From Mesostigma viride (Eukaryota > Streptophyta > Mesostigmatophyceae > Mesostigmatales > Mesostigmataceae): a DNA stretch of 64,000 bases. Numbering within the stretch: position 1 is the first letter of the stretch; each line of letters starts with the position of its first letter. Below, piece after piece: positions 22,215 through 34,467 of this stretch. The DNA is taken from the NCBI GenBank assembly GCA_009746045.1, contig RPFO01000392.1, positions 585,452 to 649,451 of the forward strand, written 5' to 3'. The position numbers and the translations under genes are program-made. A model generated the notes under the pieces. The model did no database searches and was not told the origin of the DNA. It saw only the letters and a list, made by a program, of their open reading frames with translations.

Positions 22215-24102
22215 GGGGAGGTGGCACCCCAAAACCCTTAAAAATTGAACTATGGTAATAACACTTGAAATTCATTTGCACAATGCTGAAATATGATTGC
22301 GGGCACTAAATAACATCTCTTGTGAGTTGTCCATGCACTAATTGTTGGGGGTACTACCCCCAAGTATACGCCAATATTGCGCTATAAATAGAAAAAGACG
22401 CTAATTAGGGCTGGGTATGCCCCAGCCAATGCACACATTTGTTGGCAACCAAAAATCAACCATTTGTAGTTCCCTGAGTGTGTAGCTTGCTGAGCTATTT
22501 ACATCATGGAAATGGCAAAACCTTGAACAGTTATTAATTTTCCCGCAAAACAGGTCTTTTTTTACCGGACATTGGGAATAAACATATCATAAACACTTCA
22601 GATAAGGCCACAAAATCAAGCGAAAATCCGGCTAACAGGGGGACGGCAGTGGTCCAAGTCCCAGGTCATTCCGACAAGTCTAACTCAAGTTATAAGGTTT
22701 TGTGTGCTAAAACCTGAACATACGCTAAATGAGGTTTTTCTGTGTATAAGGCCACCTAGACATCATGTTTTCCATCCAAGAGGCCAAAAAACATGCCCAA
22801 CTCGATCACACAACATAAGAAAAGGCTAGGCACCTCATCTGCCCTCCCCTGCCCTCAGCATGGCCAGCCTTGCCAGCGTGCGCATAGCAACACCATCGCT
22901 AGGCATACACGCACCAAGAGAGCATACACTAAGCTCAGCCCAAGGTTACCATGTAAATTTATGCCAAGAACTCAGCAAGTATACGTGTAAAAACCTTAGA
23001 AAGACTGCCCAAGCAATAGAGGCAACTGCAGCCTGCAAACTTGGCAGCAAATCATACATGTTGTCTGCCAAGCATTCACATCCTATCCAGCTTGCCTTGC
23101 TGCACACATAGCAGGGAAGTCTTAATGGTTATAGCTCAAGGAAAGCAATGGAAACACCTATCTAATGCAATGCCACTCATGCAGTATGGCCAGCAAAAGA
23201 ACCACTCTCACCTTCCTTTCCAATAGGGCAATTTGCTAAGAAGCTGATGCCAGCTTGTTAGCCTCTAGGCACATGCCGGATGTCGTTCTAAAACAGGCGT
23301 GTCAGATCCTGCACATAACAAAGCGTCTGAGCAAGCTCACGTCCAAAGGATTATGGAAAACAAATGTCAACACATTACCAACAACTTGACCTCGGCGCAT
23401 TTAGCATGCCAGCCACAAACTACACGAAATTGTACGAAATAGCTAGGAATCTGACGATGCAACCGAAAGAAATGGAGCGCTTCCTGCAGGGAAACTGCCC
23501 GAAAAAAAGGCGAAAGGCCGACGTTAATGCACCTGCCTGCGTGGAAATGTTTCATGCATAAACTGGCACGCAAGCTCGAACAATAAAAGACATCATCCAT
23601 TGATCAGGCGAACAAGGAAGGTGCGCCTTCCGTGAATACGTCGAAGGCGACATGCGCAGGCCTGCGTAGGTTCTTACCTTGAATGCCGGAAATGTAAAAG
23701 AAACCGGGAAGCTTCGGCACAAACTCGACAACACCATTAAGTTAGCATCATAATCGCTCTTTAGAGCCTACGTTGCCTCACAATAGCTGCCGTAAACCTG
23801 CATTAAATTTCATGATCCGCAAGAGAAATTATGTCCTGGACCCCCGCGCCCGTAGCCGTTCGAGAAATTAGCGATATTGCAAACCGTCAACTTTCCGCCT
23901 CGAAATGAGGTCATCAACTAATCTTCTGCGAAATTCAAGCATTTTTTCTAGCTGTTTACGTGCCATATCGATTAATATTGCATAAAGGCATGCCGCCATG
24001 GCCACTTCCGCGAGGGTTGAGCGGTCCGGGCACACATTATACACCGTACGGACGGTACCGCGAATTTTTTGGCGCGGAAAATATTCGGCGCGCCACGTCC
24101 CC
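22215..24102. mobile_element. Kolobok-like element with TTAA target duplication, non-autonomous
   Basis: An 1888-bp insertion in the 3' internal region of copy 2. It is flanked by TTAA (22211-22214 and 24103-24106). Its ends GGGGAGGTGGCACCCC and (reverse complement of the right end) GGGGACGTGGCGCGCC match at 13 of 16 positions. The right end continues CGAATATTTTCCGCGCC, resembling the left end of the transposase-bearing Kolobok at 30385. Only short open frames are present (for example 65 codons at 23364), so it is probably mobilised in trans. An internal GGGGGTACTACCCCCAAGT motif resembles one near the right end of the larger element. Confidence 0.75.
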
Positions 24103-24343
24103 TTAACTCGGTCTCCACCACCACGCCGGGAGGTGTAGGGTTAACCAGCACCAAGCCTGGTGGTAGGTTCCCCTAACTGCCTGGAACAGAGTCCTTGCCG
24201 GGGGGGAACGGCACTGGGCAGGACACACAGAGTAAACAAATCAGTACCAAGGACCAAGAACGACCAATCAACTGGCCAGAATATGAGGGCGACTCTATAT
24301 ACCGGAGGGACAACACCCTCAGGTCGGGCCTAAGGCCCTCTAT

Positions 24344-26293
24344 CTAGTTGCCATCAGTCTGGTAAGTGCCACGCGAGGCCAGCAGAACATCCAGATACGC
24401 CTGGTAGTGGGCCACATCATCGGCATTGTCATGCCTATCTACAGTGAGGAAAACATCGGCCCACACGCCATCAGGAAAAAGACCCAGAAAGGCCCAGTAA
24501 TACCTATGCTGCGTAAGAACGACCTGGCCACGGGCCCAGTCCAGGAAACCACAGGCAAAGAGGCGTAGGAAAGGCTCTACCGCGATCAAGCAGAGAGCCC
24601 GCAGGAGTAGGCGATGGTACCGGATCCGAGAGCGCAAACCCGTCGGGAAGAACAGATCTACCAGGGGCTCCACGTCAGACGGCCACATCCGGATGTGCCG
24701 AACCTCACGGAAGCGCCACCGACGGGCACACTGTCGCGACCCGAACGTCTCGAGGTAGTCGCTAGCCCGAGGAGGAGGATGGCCACGGGAGTCCAGACCC
24801 TGGCCCGGGATGGGCGCTGGACGACGGGCATCCCACTCTAGGATGGGCTGGAGAACCGTGCTGTACGTAGCACCCGGCACCGCAGGAAACTCTACCGTAA
24901 GGGCATCTGAGGCCATAATGCCCAGAGGCGGAGGGTAAGCCCACTGGAACCCACCGTAGGTGTCCAAGTCATTGTGACGCCTAGCCCAGCGATACAGAAC
25001 GCGCCGAACCAGGATCTCGCCCTGGAACACAGGATCAGCTAAATAACCATATCGAAAGGAGGCCGATCAGTCTCAATGGGTAGGCCACGGTCCCGCGGCG
25101 CCCGACACACCTGGGAAACCCGAGGGACATGGGCGAAATGGCAAGCTCGGCGGAGGCGCGCGGCAGGTCACACTGTCGGCAGGCGTGCGCAGACATACCG
25201 TACCCAAGGACAGGCGTGTCGCGCGACTCCGGCGTCGCATGCACCACAGAAGGGGCCCGATCCCGATCGCCCTCGGACAACTCCCGGAGGGAATCAGCAG
25301 CGCGGGTGGCGCGGGATCAGAGCCGCTGGCCCGAACAACCGCAGCCAAAGACCGCGGGGCCGAAGGGACAGGGGCCGAAGCAGGGGTAGGAACCGGCACA
25401 GACGCAGACGGCGCCGGTACAACAGGAGGTCGCGTCGGACCTGCTGCCGGAGGGGGTCGCGACGGACCCGCCACCGCAGCTGGCGCTCCGGTCTCCGGTG
25501 GCGGCGCACCCCAGGCCACATGTTGAAAACAGGGCCCGTAGGGACAGGCAATCCGGCATACGACTGGTTACCATCCAAGCTCCAGTCGGGCACCGGAATC
25601 CTCTGCGGAGGACCACCCTCCCAAAGCCTGGGAAGACCGCCCGGGTCGCTAAAGAAACCCCGCGATGGCGGCGCTGGCGCTGTGGGGGCCCGGAAGCGAC
25701 GACGGCGGGCGCGGCCGCTGGGGCGGAAGACTCGCGCAGAGGCGCAGGTACGTCGGTAGCAGGCGCAGAGACAGCCGGAGGCGTAGGAGCCGCAGCAACA
25801 GAAGAAACCGCAGCTACCGAGGGCTCGCACAGCGCGGGCGAAACCGTAGGCGCCGAGGCAACCGAAGGGGAAGGGGGCACAGATACAACAGACACCCCAC
25901 CTGGCGTGGCTGGAGCATGCGCCTGGGCCGCCATGAAGGCCCCGAAAGCCGCGGTCAGGGACTGGATCTGTGCCTGCATCGCAGAAACAGTCGCCGAGAG
26001 AGGATCAGGCTCACGATCCGAGCCCAAAGGGTAGGCTCCACCGACGCGCGCCGGGTCGACCGTGGTGAAGACGGGACAGGGGAAGGAGCCGACACTGAGG
26101 AGGAGGACGCTGCAGGGGAGGCCGAATACTCTGGCGTGTACTGTGCCTCGACTGGTGCGTCCGTAGGGGAAGGGTCGCCAAATGCTACTCCCGCTGTCTG
26201 GTCCGCGATCTCCATGAACTCGACCGCCCGTAGGAGGTCACAGGGGTTGTCATCTATATCTGCCTCGCCCTCGCCCGGAAGCCAGGGGAACAC
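24344..26293 (-). pseudogene. Third chromovirus ORF, copy 2 (broken)
   Basis: This is homologous throughout to the unknown third ORF of copy 1. The C-terminal third (24344-25030) is intact and very similar. Upstream the frame is broken several times, at about 25030, 25315 and 25510 and further frame changes by 26030. The N-terminal end, including the likely ATG region, was removed by the deletion whose junction is at about 26296. Conservation of the C-terminal part in both copies supports a real protein-coding ancestor. Confidence 0.85.
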
Positions 26294-26296
26294 CTC

Positions 26297-29000
26297 CAGT
26301 AGTAAGAGCGGGCTACTAGGTCCCGTACCCGTTTACCACCCTGATGAGCAGCTAAGTCATGCAACTCAAAGAGCAAGGAGGAGCGACAGATAGGAGGGAC
26401 ATACAGGCGCCATTGAGGGGGAGAATCTGCTATTTGCACATATAAAAACCCACCTACAAATTTACAAGGGTGCTTGCCTAATTGTTGGGGAAGGGCTGCA
26501 ATGGCAGCTAAAGCTTCCGGCTCAGTGGCCGTAAATCTACTAATAAGGCGTTCAAGATCAGAGGTAGGCATCGCTACAGAGGTATCCAGAACAGGTTTAA
26601 AGAGGTCTCCTACCGCCTTGCCAAAGAGAAGGGGAGGTCCTAGAGGGACTATGTTATCATAAGACTTTCCTGACCTAGTCGCTATATGGCTAAGCGGTAT
26701 GGAAATTTTATTTTTCCCCTCCCCCCCACCGAGACCACAGGAAGGGCCTCACACGGGAGAGAGAGTCCTACGTGAGAAAGGAGATCAGGCATGCGAACAG
26801 CAGTATGAAAGAGATAGGCATAGGATTCATCATCAGGTAGTTCACCATAAGGGGTTACACCCATAGTAGTAGGAACTAGAGTAGTATTGAGAACATCCAG
26901 GTCCTCGAAAAAGGAGTAATCTGCGCGACGGGAGAGTGCATCTGGTACTATGTTATCTACACCCTGAACATACTGAAGTTTAAAAGGGGAAAACTGTGCT
27001 AAAAACTCCATCCAGCGCGCTTGACGAGGGGTAAGGTTGGGTTGGGAGAGAAGATGGGTAAGGGGACGGTGATCCGTTTGGATAACTAATCTATAAGGAT
27101 CTATCTCACAGGGTTCATTCAGGCAGACATCAAATTGAGCACCTTTAAGAAAGTGCTGCCACGCGTGGCAACAATACACCACCGCTAAGAGTTCCTGCTG
27201 GTGTACGGGATAGTTACGCTCCGCAGGGAGCATTGTCCTAGAGATATACTCAATTGGCTGTAAGCCCTGACCCTGATCCTGGAGAAGGACGCCCCCTATA
27301 GCTACCTTACTAGCGTCTGTAGCTACCACAAAGGGTTTAGTAGTATCCGGTAGGATGAGTACGGGAGGGAGAGGAGTAGGGATTTTAGACACTGAAAAGC
27401 CGACTGACATTCACTACTCCAGACAAAGGGGATATCCTTCTTTAATAAATGATTAATAGGGGCTGCTATAGTTGCGAAACGCGGGATAAAACGCCTATAG
27501 TAAGAGGCAATCCCTAGAAAACTACGTACACCTTTAACGTCGGTAGGGGTAGGCCATTCCTGAATTGACTTAGTTTTATCCGGGTCGGTAGCGACCCCGG
27601 CATCTGACAAAACATGTCCTAAAAATGGTACACTCCTACCAGAACAACTTTAGCACGGCGAGCCCACAAGGAATTTTCAGCCATTATCTCTAATACTTTC
27701 TTTAAATCACGTAGGTGCGTTTCAAAATCAGGAGAGTAAATAAGGATATCATCTAAGTAAGCTTGAGCACAAGAACGGTCATGCTCAGATAAAGAAACAG
27801 AGGAGAAGGAAGGATCCTTTAAATCAGATGACACTTGAGGAAGGTGAGAATTACCCATAACAGGTCTAAGCACTTCATTCATTAACATTTGAAAAGAGGC
27901 AGGAGAGTTACAGAGTCCCATGGCCGCTACTCTAAACTGGTAATGACCAAAAGGGGTAGCAAAGGCGGTTTTATGGCAATCCTCAGGGCTATACGCAGTT
28001 GCCAAAAACCATCCGCACAATCCAGTACCGTGAAACAAGTGGAACCTTTAACCTTATTAAATATATCATCAATACGAGGTAGAGGGTATTTAGACTTCAC
28101 AGTAATATCATTTAACTTCCTATAATCAGTAACTAGGCGAAACTTGCCATTTGGCTTAGGAACTAACAGGACACCAGCTGAGTAGGGGGAGTTACTAGGC
28201 TCTATCAATCCTGCTTCTAATAGTGACACTAAAATCTGTTTTAGTTCCTTTAACTCGGTAGGGCCCATTCTATACATCGGAGAGTGCGTAGGAACTGCAC
28301 CGTCCTTGATAACTACACGGTGTAAAACAGAACGAGGAGGAGGATAAGAAGGAGTCTTTTCTTCAAAAACTTTGAGGAATCTATCACAGCCATGTATCTT
28401 ACTATTTCATTTTCAGTAAATCCCACTCCTATTGTATCCACTGTATTTACATCTATATCCACACTGTTATTAGTGATGGGTATCTCCTGTACTTCTAACT
28501 GAAGGAACATACATAATAAATATCCATATTCCTTTAATTCAGATCGCAATCATCATTGGACATTAATACTTCAGGTATAGGTCTCACAGGAGGATCAACA
28601 GGTGTAGGAGGAGTAATATCTACCAAGGATAAATTTTCTAATCTATAATGACGTTCCGGTACCCAGTAAGAGCTATCTGGAAACCAAATAACCATAGTAT
28701 CATAATTAATAGTAATCTTATTATCCTGGTGCCAATCTAATCCTAGTAATACATCAGCGGTAGTGATAGGGCCTATAGTGGCCGTCAGGTTGACAGTACG
28801 TCCTTGTATGACCAGGGGAAGGGACACCGTACCCGGGGAATGACTGGTGCGACCGTCAGCATAATGAACAGTGACAGGTTTGGTGTGAGGGATAGGGACT
28901 AGTCCTAAACGCCTAACTAGGGCCTCGCTCACAAAGGAGCTAGCCGCACCGCTATCTACCAACACAGAGACATTCAAAAGTTCATCAGCATGCAAGAAGG
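26297..29000 (-). pseudogene. pol: Pol of chromovirus copy 2 (3' deleted, frameshifted)
   Basis: Starting from the protease side (about 28995), this copy keeps protease (VLVDSGAASSF), RT (YLDD), RNase H (TDASKVAIGG) and the zinc-binding part of integrase. It then stops abruptly at about 26297, where the integrase catalytic core, chromodomain and the start of the third ORF are missing. At least five frameshifts are visible (near 28550, 28370, 27985, 27640 and 27370). The protease frame is continuous here across the position where copy 1 lost one C, so this copy shows which state is ancestral. Confidence 0.9.
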
Positions 29001-29201
29001 GTCTACAACAGTATGGGGAACGGTTAAGCCACCATTCAAAACATAAGAGGACGACACGTAGTGGTAGGGATGATTCAGCTCCTACAGAGGTTATAAAAAC
29101 AGGCAGGCAAAAATTTTATCTGGGGTACTATCTAAGGACCTGTCCAGGTTACCCCCGGCTGACAGGCCTACTGTTCCCCCTCCCCCCCAAATCCATAGGA
29201 A

Positions 29202-30384
29202 CTAACCCCGAAGAAGACCCTGGCGAAAAAGCCACTGCTGGAGGGTCACGAGGGATCGAAGAGGGTGCGGGAGCCTGATTATCATAGGGGAACCCTGGGG
29301 TCCTGTCTGCACAGCATTCAGCCTACTAGGGGTAGCTGAGGGAATGCGTCCTGGAGTGGGACGAATAGGAGCACGCTGAGGGGTACGAGGAGGGCGAGCG
29401 TCGGGATGAGGGGGAGCACCCGAAAGGAACTTGGGGCACTCACGTTTAAGATGACCTACTTCCTTACAATGATAGCATGTGATATGAGAGACATCAAGAG
29501 CTGAAAGGTCAGTAACGCAGATATCTAATTCTTCTACATAGGAGTTCTCCTCCTCAGGGGTAAGGATAATATTATTAATACGGGAACGGGTAGGGAGAGA
29601 AGGAGTGGTGAAGAAATCTGCTACTCGTAAGAGATGCTGGCGTACATGCTTGAGGGGCAGATCAGTAAAACGGTAGGCAGAGAACTGGCGCTTGACTTCA
29701 CGTAATAAGGGTCTACTGAGGCCTTGGAGGAAGCGAGCACGTACTTCTGCGCCCGACAGATCCCTAATTCGTACCATCTGGGCATCAAACTCTTTCATAT
29801 ACTCCTTAAATGATTTAGTGCCCTGCTGCAAGGTACCAAAGGCTAATCTATCCTGCCAATCTGCATCAGGAGGGACTAAATGGTTCTCTAAACGCAATTA
29901 AACAATTATGCTACTGAGTTAGGGTAGGCATGAGAGGCCAAAGACTCACACTGGATGAGGTTAGCAAGCTCAGGAGTAATGCAGGTAGTAAGATAGTGAG
30001 GGACTAGTACAGCATCAGAGAGACGCCATCTATTATGATTCTGCCACGACTCTGTGTTCTGGGTAAGCAACATAATAAAAGTGAAAAACTGTTGAGGGGT
30101 AGACTTGACATCCAGCTTGGGAAGGTTAGCAAAGAGGGGAAGAGCAGGGGGCTTAGGGGGATTATAAGAGTCAGTTTTTCCCATAGGACCACTATCTTCC
30201 ACTGCTACATAAGCGGGATAGAAGGAAGGAAGAGGAAAGGTTTTGGGTAGGGGTCTAGAAGGGGCCACCGTTTCAGGCTGGTGCCCATAGGAGAAGGGAA
30301 CAGTATATTGCTCACGAAGAGAGGAGTAGGCAAAATGATCATAATTTCTATCATCTAGAGGCATGGTGCTGAAATCACTATTAA
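29202..30384 (-). pseudogene. gag: Gag of chromovirus copy 2, C-terminal part
   Basis: It encodes the gag helical region and the zinc knuckle (CYHCKEVGHLKREC) almost identically to copy 1, with frameshifts near 29300 and 29897. It is cut at 30381-30384 (TTAA) by the Kolobok transposon; the N-terminal part resumes at 33823. Confidence 0.9.
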
Positions 30385-30485
30385 GGGGACGGGACATGCC
30401 CGAATTTTTTGGCGCCAAAAAATTCGCGCCGGAACCGAACCTAAAATTTCACGTGCACGGAAAAATTGGGCAAGACGAAGGTGCG

Positions 30486-30830
30486 ATGGCGGCGGTGATT
30501 GACGATCAGGCTCTAGAAGACGCGGCTATTCAGGCCATTGTAGCTTGGAAAAATGAAAATGGGTATGCTACTTTTGATGTTGAACAAATCATGTCGCGGG
30601 AACAGCTAATTATTCTCGGCTCGGCCGGCAGAAAACACACCCCTCCCAAGGAGGTCACGGACTCGAATAATAAGTTTAGAAACGCAGCATATCGCTGGTT
30701 TGCTGCGAAACTTGGGTGGTGCGAGCCAGACGGGAGTGCCAAAGAGCTGCCCGAAGAAATTTACACCATGATTCGCGCTCGTTTTCCAGATTCCGCGTAC
30801 GTGGGCTTCATACCCACGTCCGACAGATAA
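30486..30830 (+). CDS. Small accessory ORF of the Kolobok transposon
   Basis: An ATG at 30486 opens a frame of 114 residues that ends 44 bp before the transposase ATG. It lies entirely inside the transposon. The protein is acidic at its N-terminus (DDQALEDAAIQAIVAW), then has a mixed region with KHTPPKEVTDSNNKF and a Trp/Arg-rich segment (AYRWFAAKLGW). It looks like a compact, helical, globular protein. I do not recognise a family. It may be an accessory protein or a 5' part of the transposase joined by splicing. Confidence 0.5.
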   Translation: MAAVIDDQALEDAAIQAIVAWKNENGYATFDVEQIMSREQLIILGSAGRKHTPPKEVTDSNNKFRNAAYRWFAAKLGWCEPDGSAKELPEEIYTMIRARFPDSAYVGFIPTSDR

Positions 30831-30874
30831 CTGGTTTTTTTCGTGCAGTATAGTATAGCCCGCAAAAAGGAGAA

Positions 30875-33305
30875 ATGCCGAATCCCGGCAAACGATCAGG
30901 GTCGCAGCGGTCACGGCGACTTAAGGAGACATCCGCTGCGTGGTTAGGCACCGATTTTGAGGCAGCAGCAACGCCGCAACGCAGGGGCAGGGGGCGCCCT
31001 CGCGGCTCGACGAAAGAGAAAGGGCCAGGTCGGCGGCGCACACAGTCGAATAAAAAGACGCGCAAGGCATCAATTACAAGCGTCAGCCCAGCAACACCAG
31101 CAACTGGATCGACCCCTGGCAGCGAGGGTGGTGCGCCAGTAACGCCGTCGAGCAGTGGGCGCAAAAGAAAGGCACCGGAGTTGTATGGTCCATCGCCCAA
31201 GAAGGTGGACGGGCGAGGCCATCACGCCAAGGTACACACCTCGCATCAAACTGTGCCTGCCCCTGCTCGCGGCCAGCCGTTTGAGATGCCTCGTTTGCTG
31301 GTGGATGCCCACAACCTTGAGGCCATTCTTGGTGCCATGGCATGCCCCTCTTGCAAGCTGTGCACTGTCAAGATAGGAGAACCAGAGCTGCACGCGACTG
31401 CTGATCGTGGCAGCCCATCTTCTGTAGTGCTTTGGTGCACTAATAGCAGCTGCACGGGGGTAGATGGCGGGCCATGGTGGTGTACCAAAGACATCCTCTC
31501 CCCTAATTCTGACCTGAGGCCGGGTGTGGATCGCAACATGCTCAACAGCCTCATGGCAGTGGCTGGGGTGTTGTTTGGTATCAGCCAGCCCGTGCTTGTG
31601 CGGCTAGCCACGCTCCTAGGGCTGAGGTGCACCACTGGGCATAGCACGTGGCGCAAGGATGTCGCAGCTGCCACGTCTATTGTCAAGGAGCACCTGCATG
31701 ATCAGCTAATGGAGAATAGGGAGACGGTGCGGGCATGGGAGCAGGAGCACAAGCGCTTTGATGTAGATGGGGAGGGGAGGCAGGGCTGCCGCCTGACGCT
31801 GGATGGGTCATGGCCCAACCGGGGTTTTGCATCCCCCTTTGGCCAGCAGTCGGTAATTCACGATGGCACTGGGCTGTGTGTGGGCCACCATGTCTCTGGC
31901 AAGTGGTGTCAGGTCTGCGAGGTGGCCAGCAAGGCAGGCAAGGAGCCCGGGCCCCATGTGTGCTATCTCAACCACACAGGCAGCAGTAGAAGCATGGAAG
32001 GGGAGGGGGCTGTCTTCTTGCTGCGTGACCTGGCATCCACGGTTGCAGGCATCAGCACGGGGCAGGTGGTGCACAGGGAGGAGGGGGCAGCAGGGGAGGA
32101 GGGGGCAGCAGGGGAGGAGGGGGCAGGAGGGGAGAAGGAGGTGCTGCCAAAGCCAATGGCACAACGCTTGTACGCTGCTGAGGTGGTTAGCGATGGTGAC
32201 ACCACCTGGTTTGCACGGGTCAAAGAGGACGAGTTCCTCGCAGAGGCAGGCCTCATCCCCGAGAAGAAGGAAGACATCAATCACTTGGGGGGTGTTTGTA
32301 CAATGCACTGACTAAGCTCAAGAAGGAGCACCTGGGCAAGCTCAGGGGGGTGCTAGATGACCCCACAGTGAACTCCATGTGTTATTCCTTCCGCACGTGC
32401 ATCCATGCCAACGGGCACATGGGGGCAGTCCACCTCAAGGGGGCACTAGGCAACGCACTGCTGCACTACTTTAACAAGCACGACGAGTGTGAGCAGTGGC
32501 CTAACTATGTGCGGCAAGCGGATCCAAGCCAGCCGCATGTTGAGCAGCAGTGGTGTGGCTCTGTGGTGGGGGACACAACGCCCGGGTGGGGTGGGACCAC
32601 GTGGCTGCCCGTCGCTGCGAGCACGCCGCAGGGGGTGACGGTGGATGTGCTGGGGCTGGTCAAGGCTGTCTGGGCCAAGTACACCACGATGGAGATTCTA
32701 GAGGCCTGCACCCACGATGCCAGCAGCAACAGGAATGAGTTCCTGCACTCCCAGCAGATCAGGGCTGTCCCCGGTGGGAAGGGCGGTTTTGGGGCAGGGC
32801 TGTACCCAGGTGCATGCGCGGTGGGCATACTGCACGTGCAGCACGGTGAACAGTGGTGGCTAGAGGATGCAGAGGAACTGGGTGTGACAGTGACCCCCGC
32901 TGTCGAGGCGCAGCTGGGGACCATCATCACCAAGAGGGAGTGGCAGCAGCAGCTCAAGGGGCAGCATGACTGGAAGCGGCGCAAGATGAAAAGGAAGTTA
33001 GAGAAGAAGAAAAGGCACTGGAAGGAGGGCAAGCAGGACCGGTGCACATACAGCAAGGGGGTGCACTATGAGGAGGGGGGGCAGGGGATGAGGATGGGGA
33101 TGACATGGATGTTGATGCTAGACTGTGCATGTTCTGCGGTGGCCCCACACACACAACTCACAACCCCTTCCTCATCTGTGGTGGCACCGATTGTGTGCAG
33201 GGGGCCCACATGCTGTGCACCGGTCTCACCCTCGAAAGTGTGCCAAAGGGGGAGTGGTACTGCCAGGACTGCGACCCTGGGGAGGCCTTTAGTGATGATG
33301 AATGA
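30875..33305 (+). CDS. Kolobok-type transposase with C-terminal PHD finger (two frame changes)
   Basis: The frame begins at an ATG at 30875. Residues 1-110 are basic and low-complexity (likely nuclear localisation and DNA binding). A Cys-rich zinc-binding region follows (CPSCKLC...WCTNSSC). The core carries the Kolobok hallmark LDGSWPNRGFASPFGQQ, then CQVC, H..C and the GSSRSMEGEGA segment; these belong to its DDE-type catalytic domain. The frame shifts near 32285-32291 (GGGGGG) into one encoding YNALTKLKKEHLGKL, SFRTCIHANG and ALGNALLHYFNKHDEC. It shifts again near 33075-33082 (GGGGGGG) into a terminal C4HC3 PHD finger (CMFCGG...VPKGEWYCQDCDP) that stops at 33303-33305. Both shifts are in the same direction at G homopolymers, so they may be sequencing errors, decay or programmed slippage. 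PHD fingers read histone H3 tails, so a chromatin-targeting role is inferred. Confidence 0.82.
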
Positions 33306-33822
33306 GCTTTTTCCTAGTGTCTGGCGCTGCCACGTGGCAATCTAGGAATATCCATCAAATAGGGCTGCGCTTGTCAGAATGACCTGAAAATTGGGGGCTG
33401 CATGTCCCCCCCTCTCTAGTATTTGGGAATATATGATTTGGCACTATTGCATGTGTTTATGATTTGTTTTATTTTTTTTTGTTTAAAAAAGGACCCTTTT
33501 TGCGGGAAAATCCATCAATGTGTCTAAACATCATTATTTTGTGCTCAAAATTAGGCAGGCTTTCTCAAAAGTGGGGGAACTATGCGGGAATATATGATTT
33601 GGTCCCAATATGTTTGCCCATTGTCCTAGGAAAAATGTGACTAAAGTAGCGTCTTTTTCTATTTTTAGCGCGTAACCGGTGTATGGTGGGGGCTAGTACC
33701 ACCCCCAAGTGGCTGGAAAATTTTTTTTTTATCACATTTATGGTTCCCAACCATAATTGGATTTTTAGCACATGCATAGGTATGGTTTCCAGAAAAGTGC
33801 CCTTTAGGCATATCCCCTCCCC

Positions 33823-34342
33823 TTAACTTCTAAATCAGCCACACGGGTAGGGACCTGGGCAGCCTCATAGGCCGTATCAGGGTAGGACCAGGAAGCAGGT
33901 GGGTAAAAGGGAACTGCACTAGGGCGCCCAGAAGGGCCGACAGGGGCAGAGGTACGACCCGTGTTAAAAGCAGGCATGGAAGGCACAGGGTGGGAAGGAG
34001 GTCTAGAAGCATTGACATTAGTTAGTGAGGACCTGCTGGAGGGTTGAGCCAAGGTTGCAGGAGGGGTAGGGGCCTGGTTCACAGCAAAAGAGGGTTCATC
34101 ACTAGAAATCTGACACGTTGTTCAAAGGTAGGTGGGGTAATTGAGGGACGACGGCGACCACCAGTAACAGGAGAAGGAGGTGAGGTACGCAGATTACCTT
34201 GAGGAGTGAGATGGTGCACCGTTTCAAGTGAGTCCCGTCGGTTACCACGAGTGTTGTTATTGTTGTTAGTATTATTATTATTATTATTCGTAGTAGTAGT
34301 ATTGGTAGGTATAGGCGACATATCTCCACCCACTGGATCCAT
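33823..34342 (-). pseudogene. gag: Gag of chromovirus copy 2, N-terminal part
   Basis: The separated start of gag, on the far side of the Kolobok insertion. It begins at the ATG at 34340-34342 and includes the polymorphic Asn-coding microsatellite (TTATTATT region near 34270). It has small deletions and a frame change near 34105 relative to copy 1. Confidence 0.88.
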
Positions 34343-34467
34343 CTTTAATTAAGTAAAGGAATAGGAATCTAACTGAAAGCAACAAGGAAAAAGGAAAAAC
34401 CTTGAATGTCTGAAGCAAGGACACAATTAAAATCAATCCTTTTTAACAACAGTATATATATCCATTA

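Larger units (their letters stand above)
30385..33822 (+). mobile_element. Kolobok-superfamily DNA transposon
   Basis: A 3438-bp insertion inside gag of copy 2. It is bordered by TTAA (30381-30384 and 33823-33826), and removing one TTAA plus the element restores collinearity with copy 1 (CACTATTAACTTCTAAATC). The termini GGGGACGGGACATGCC and GGGGAGGGGATATGCC (right end, reverse-complemented) match at 14 of 16 positions. It carries a transposase (30875-33305) and a small upstream ORF (30486-30830). The TTAA duplication is shared by Kolobok and piggyBac; the transposase sequence favours Kolobok. Confidence 0.88.

Noticed and set aside
30363-30485. Extension of the 114-residue Kolobok ORF upstream to 30363
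   Set aside because: The extension crosses the transposon end and the TTAA into gag antisense, so the start inside the element (30486) is the sensible one.
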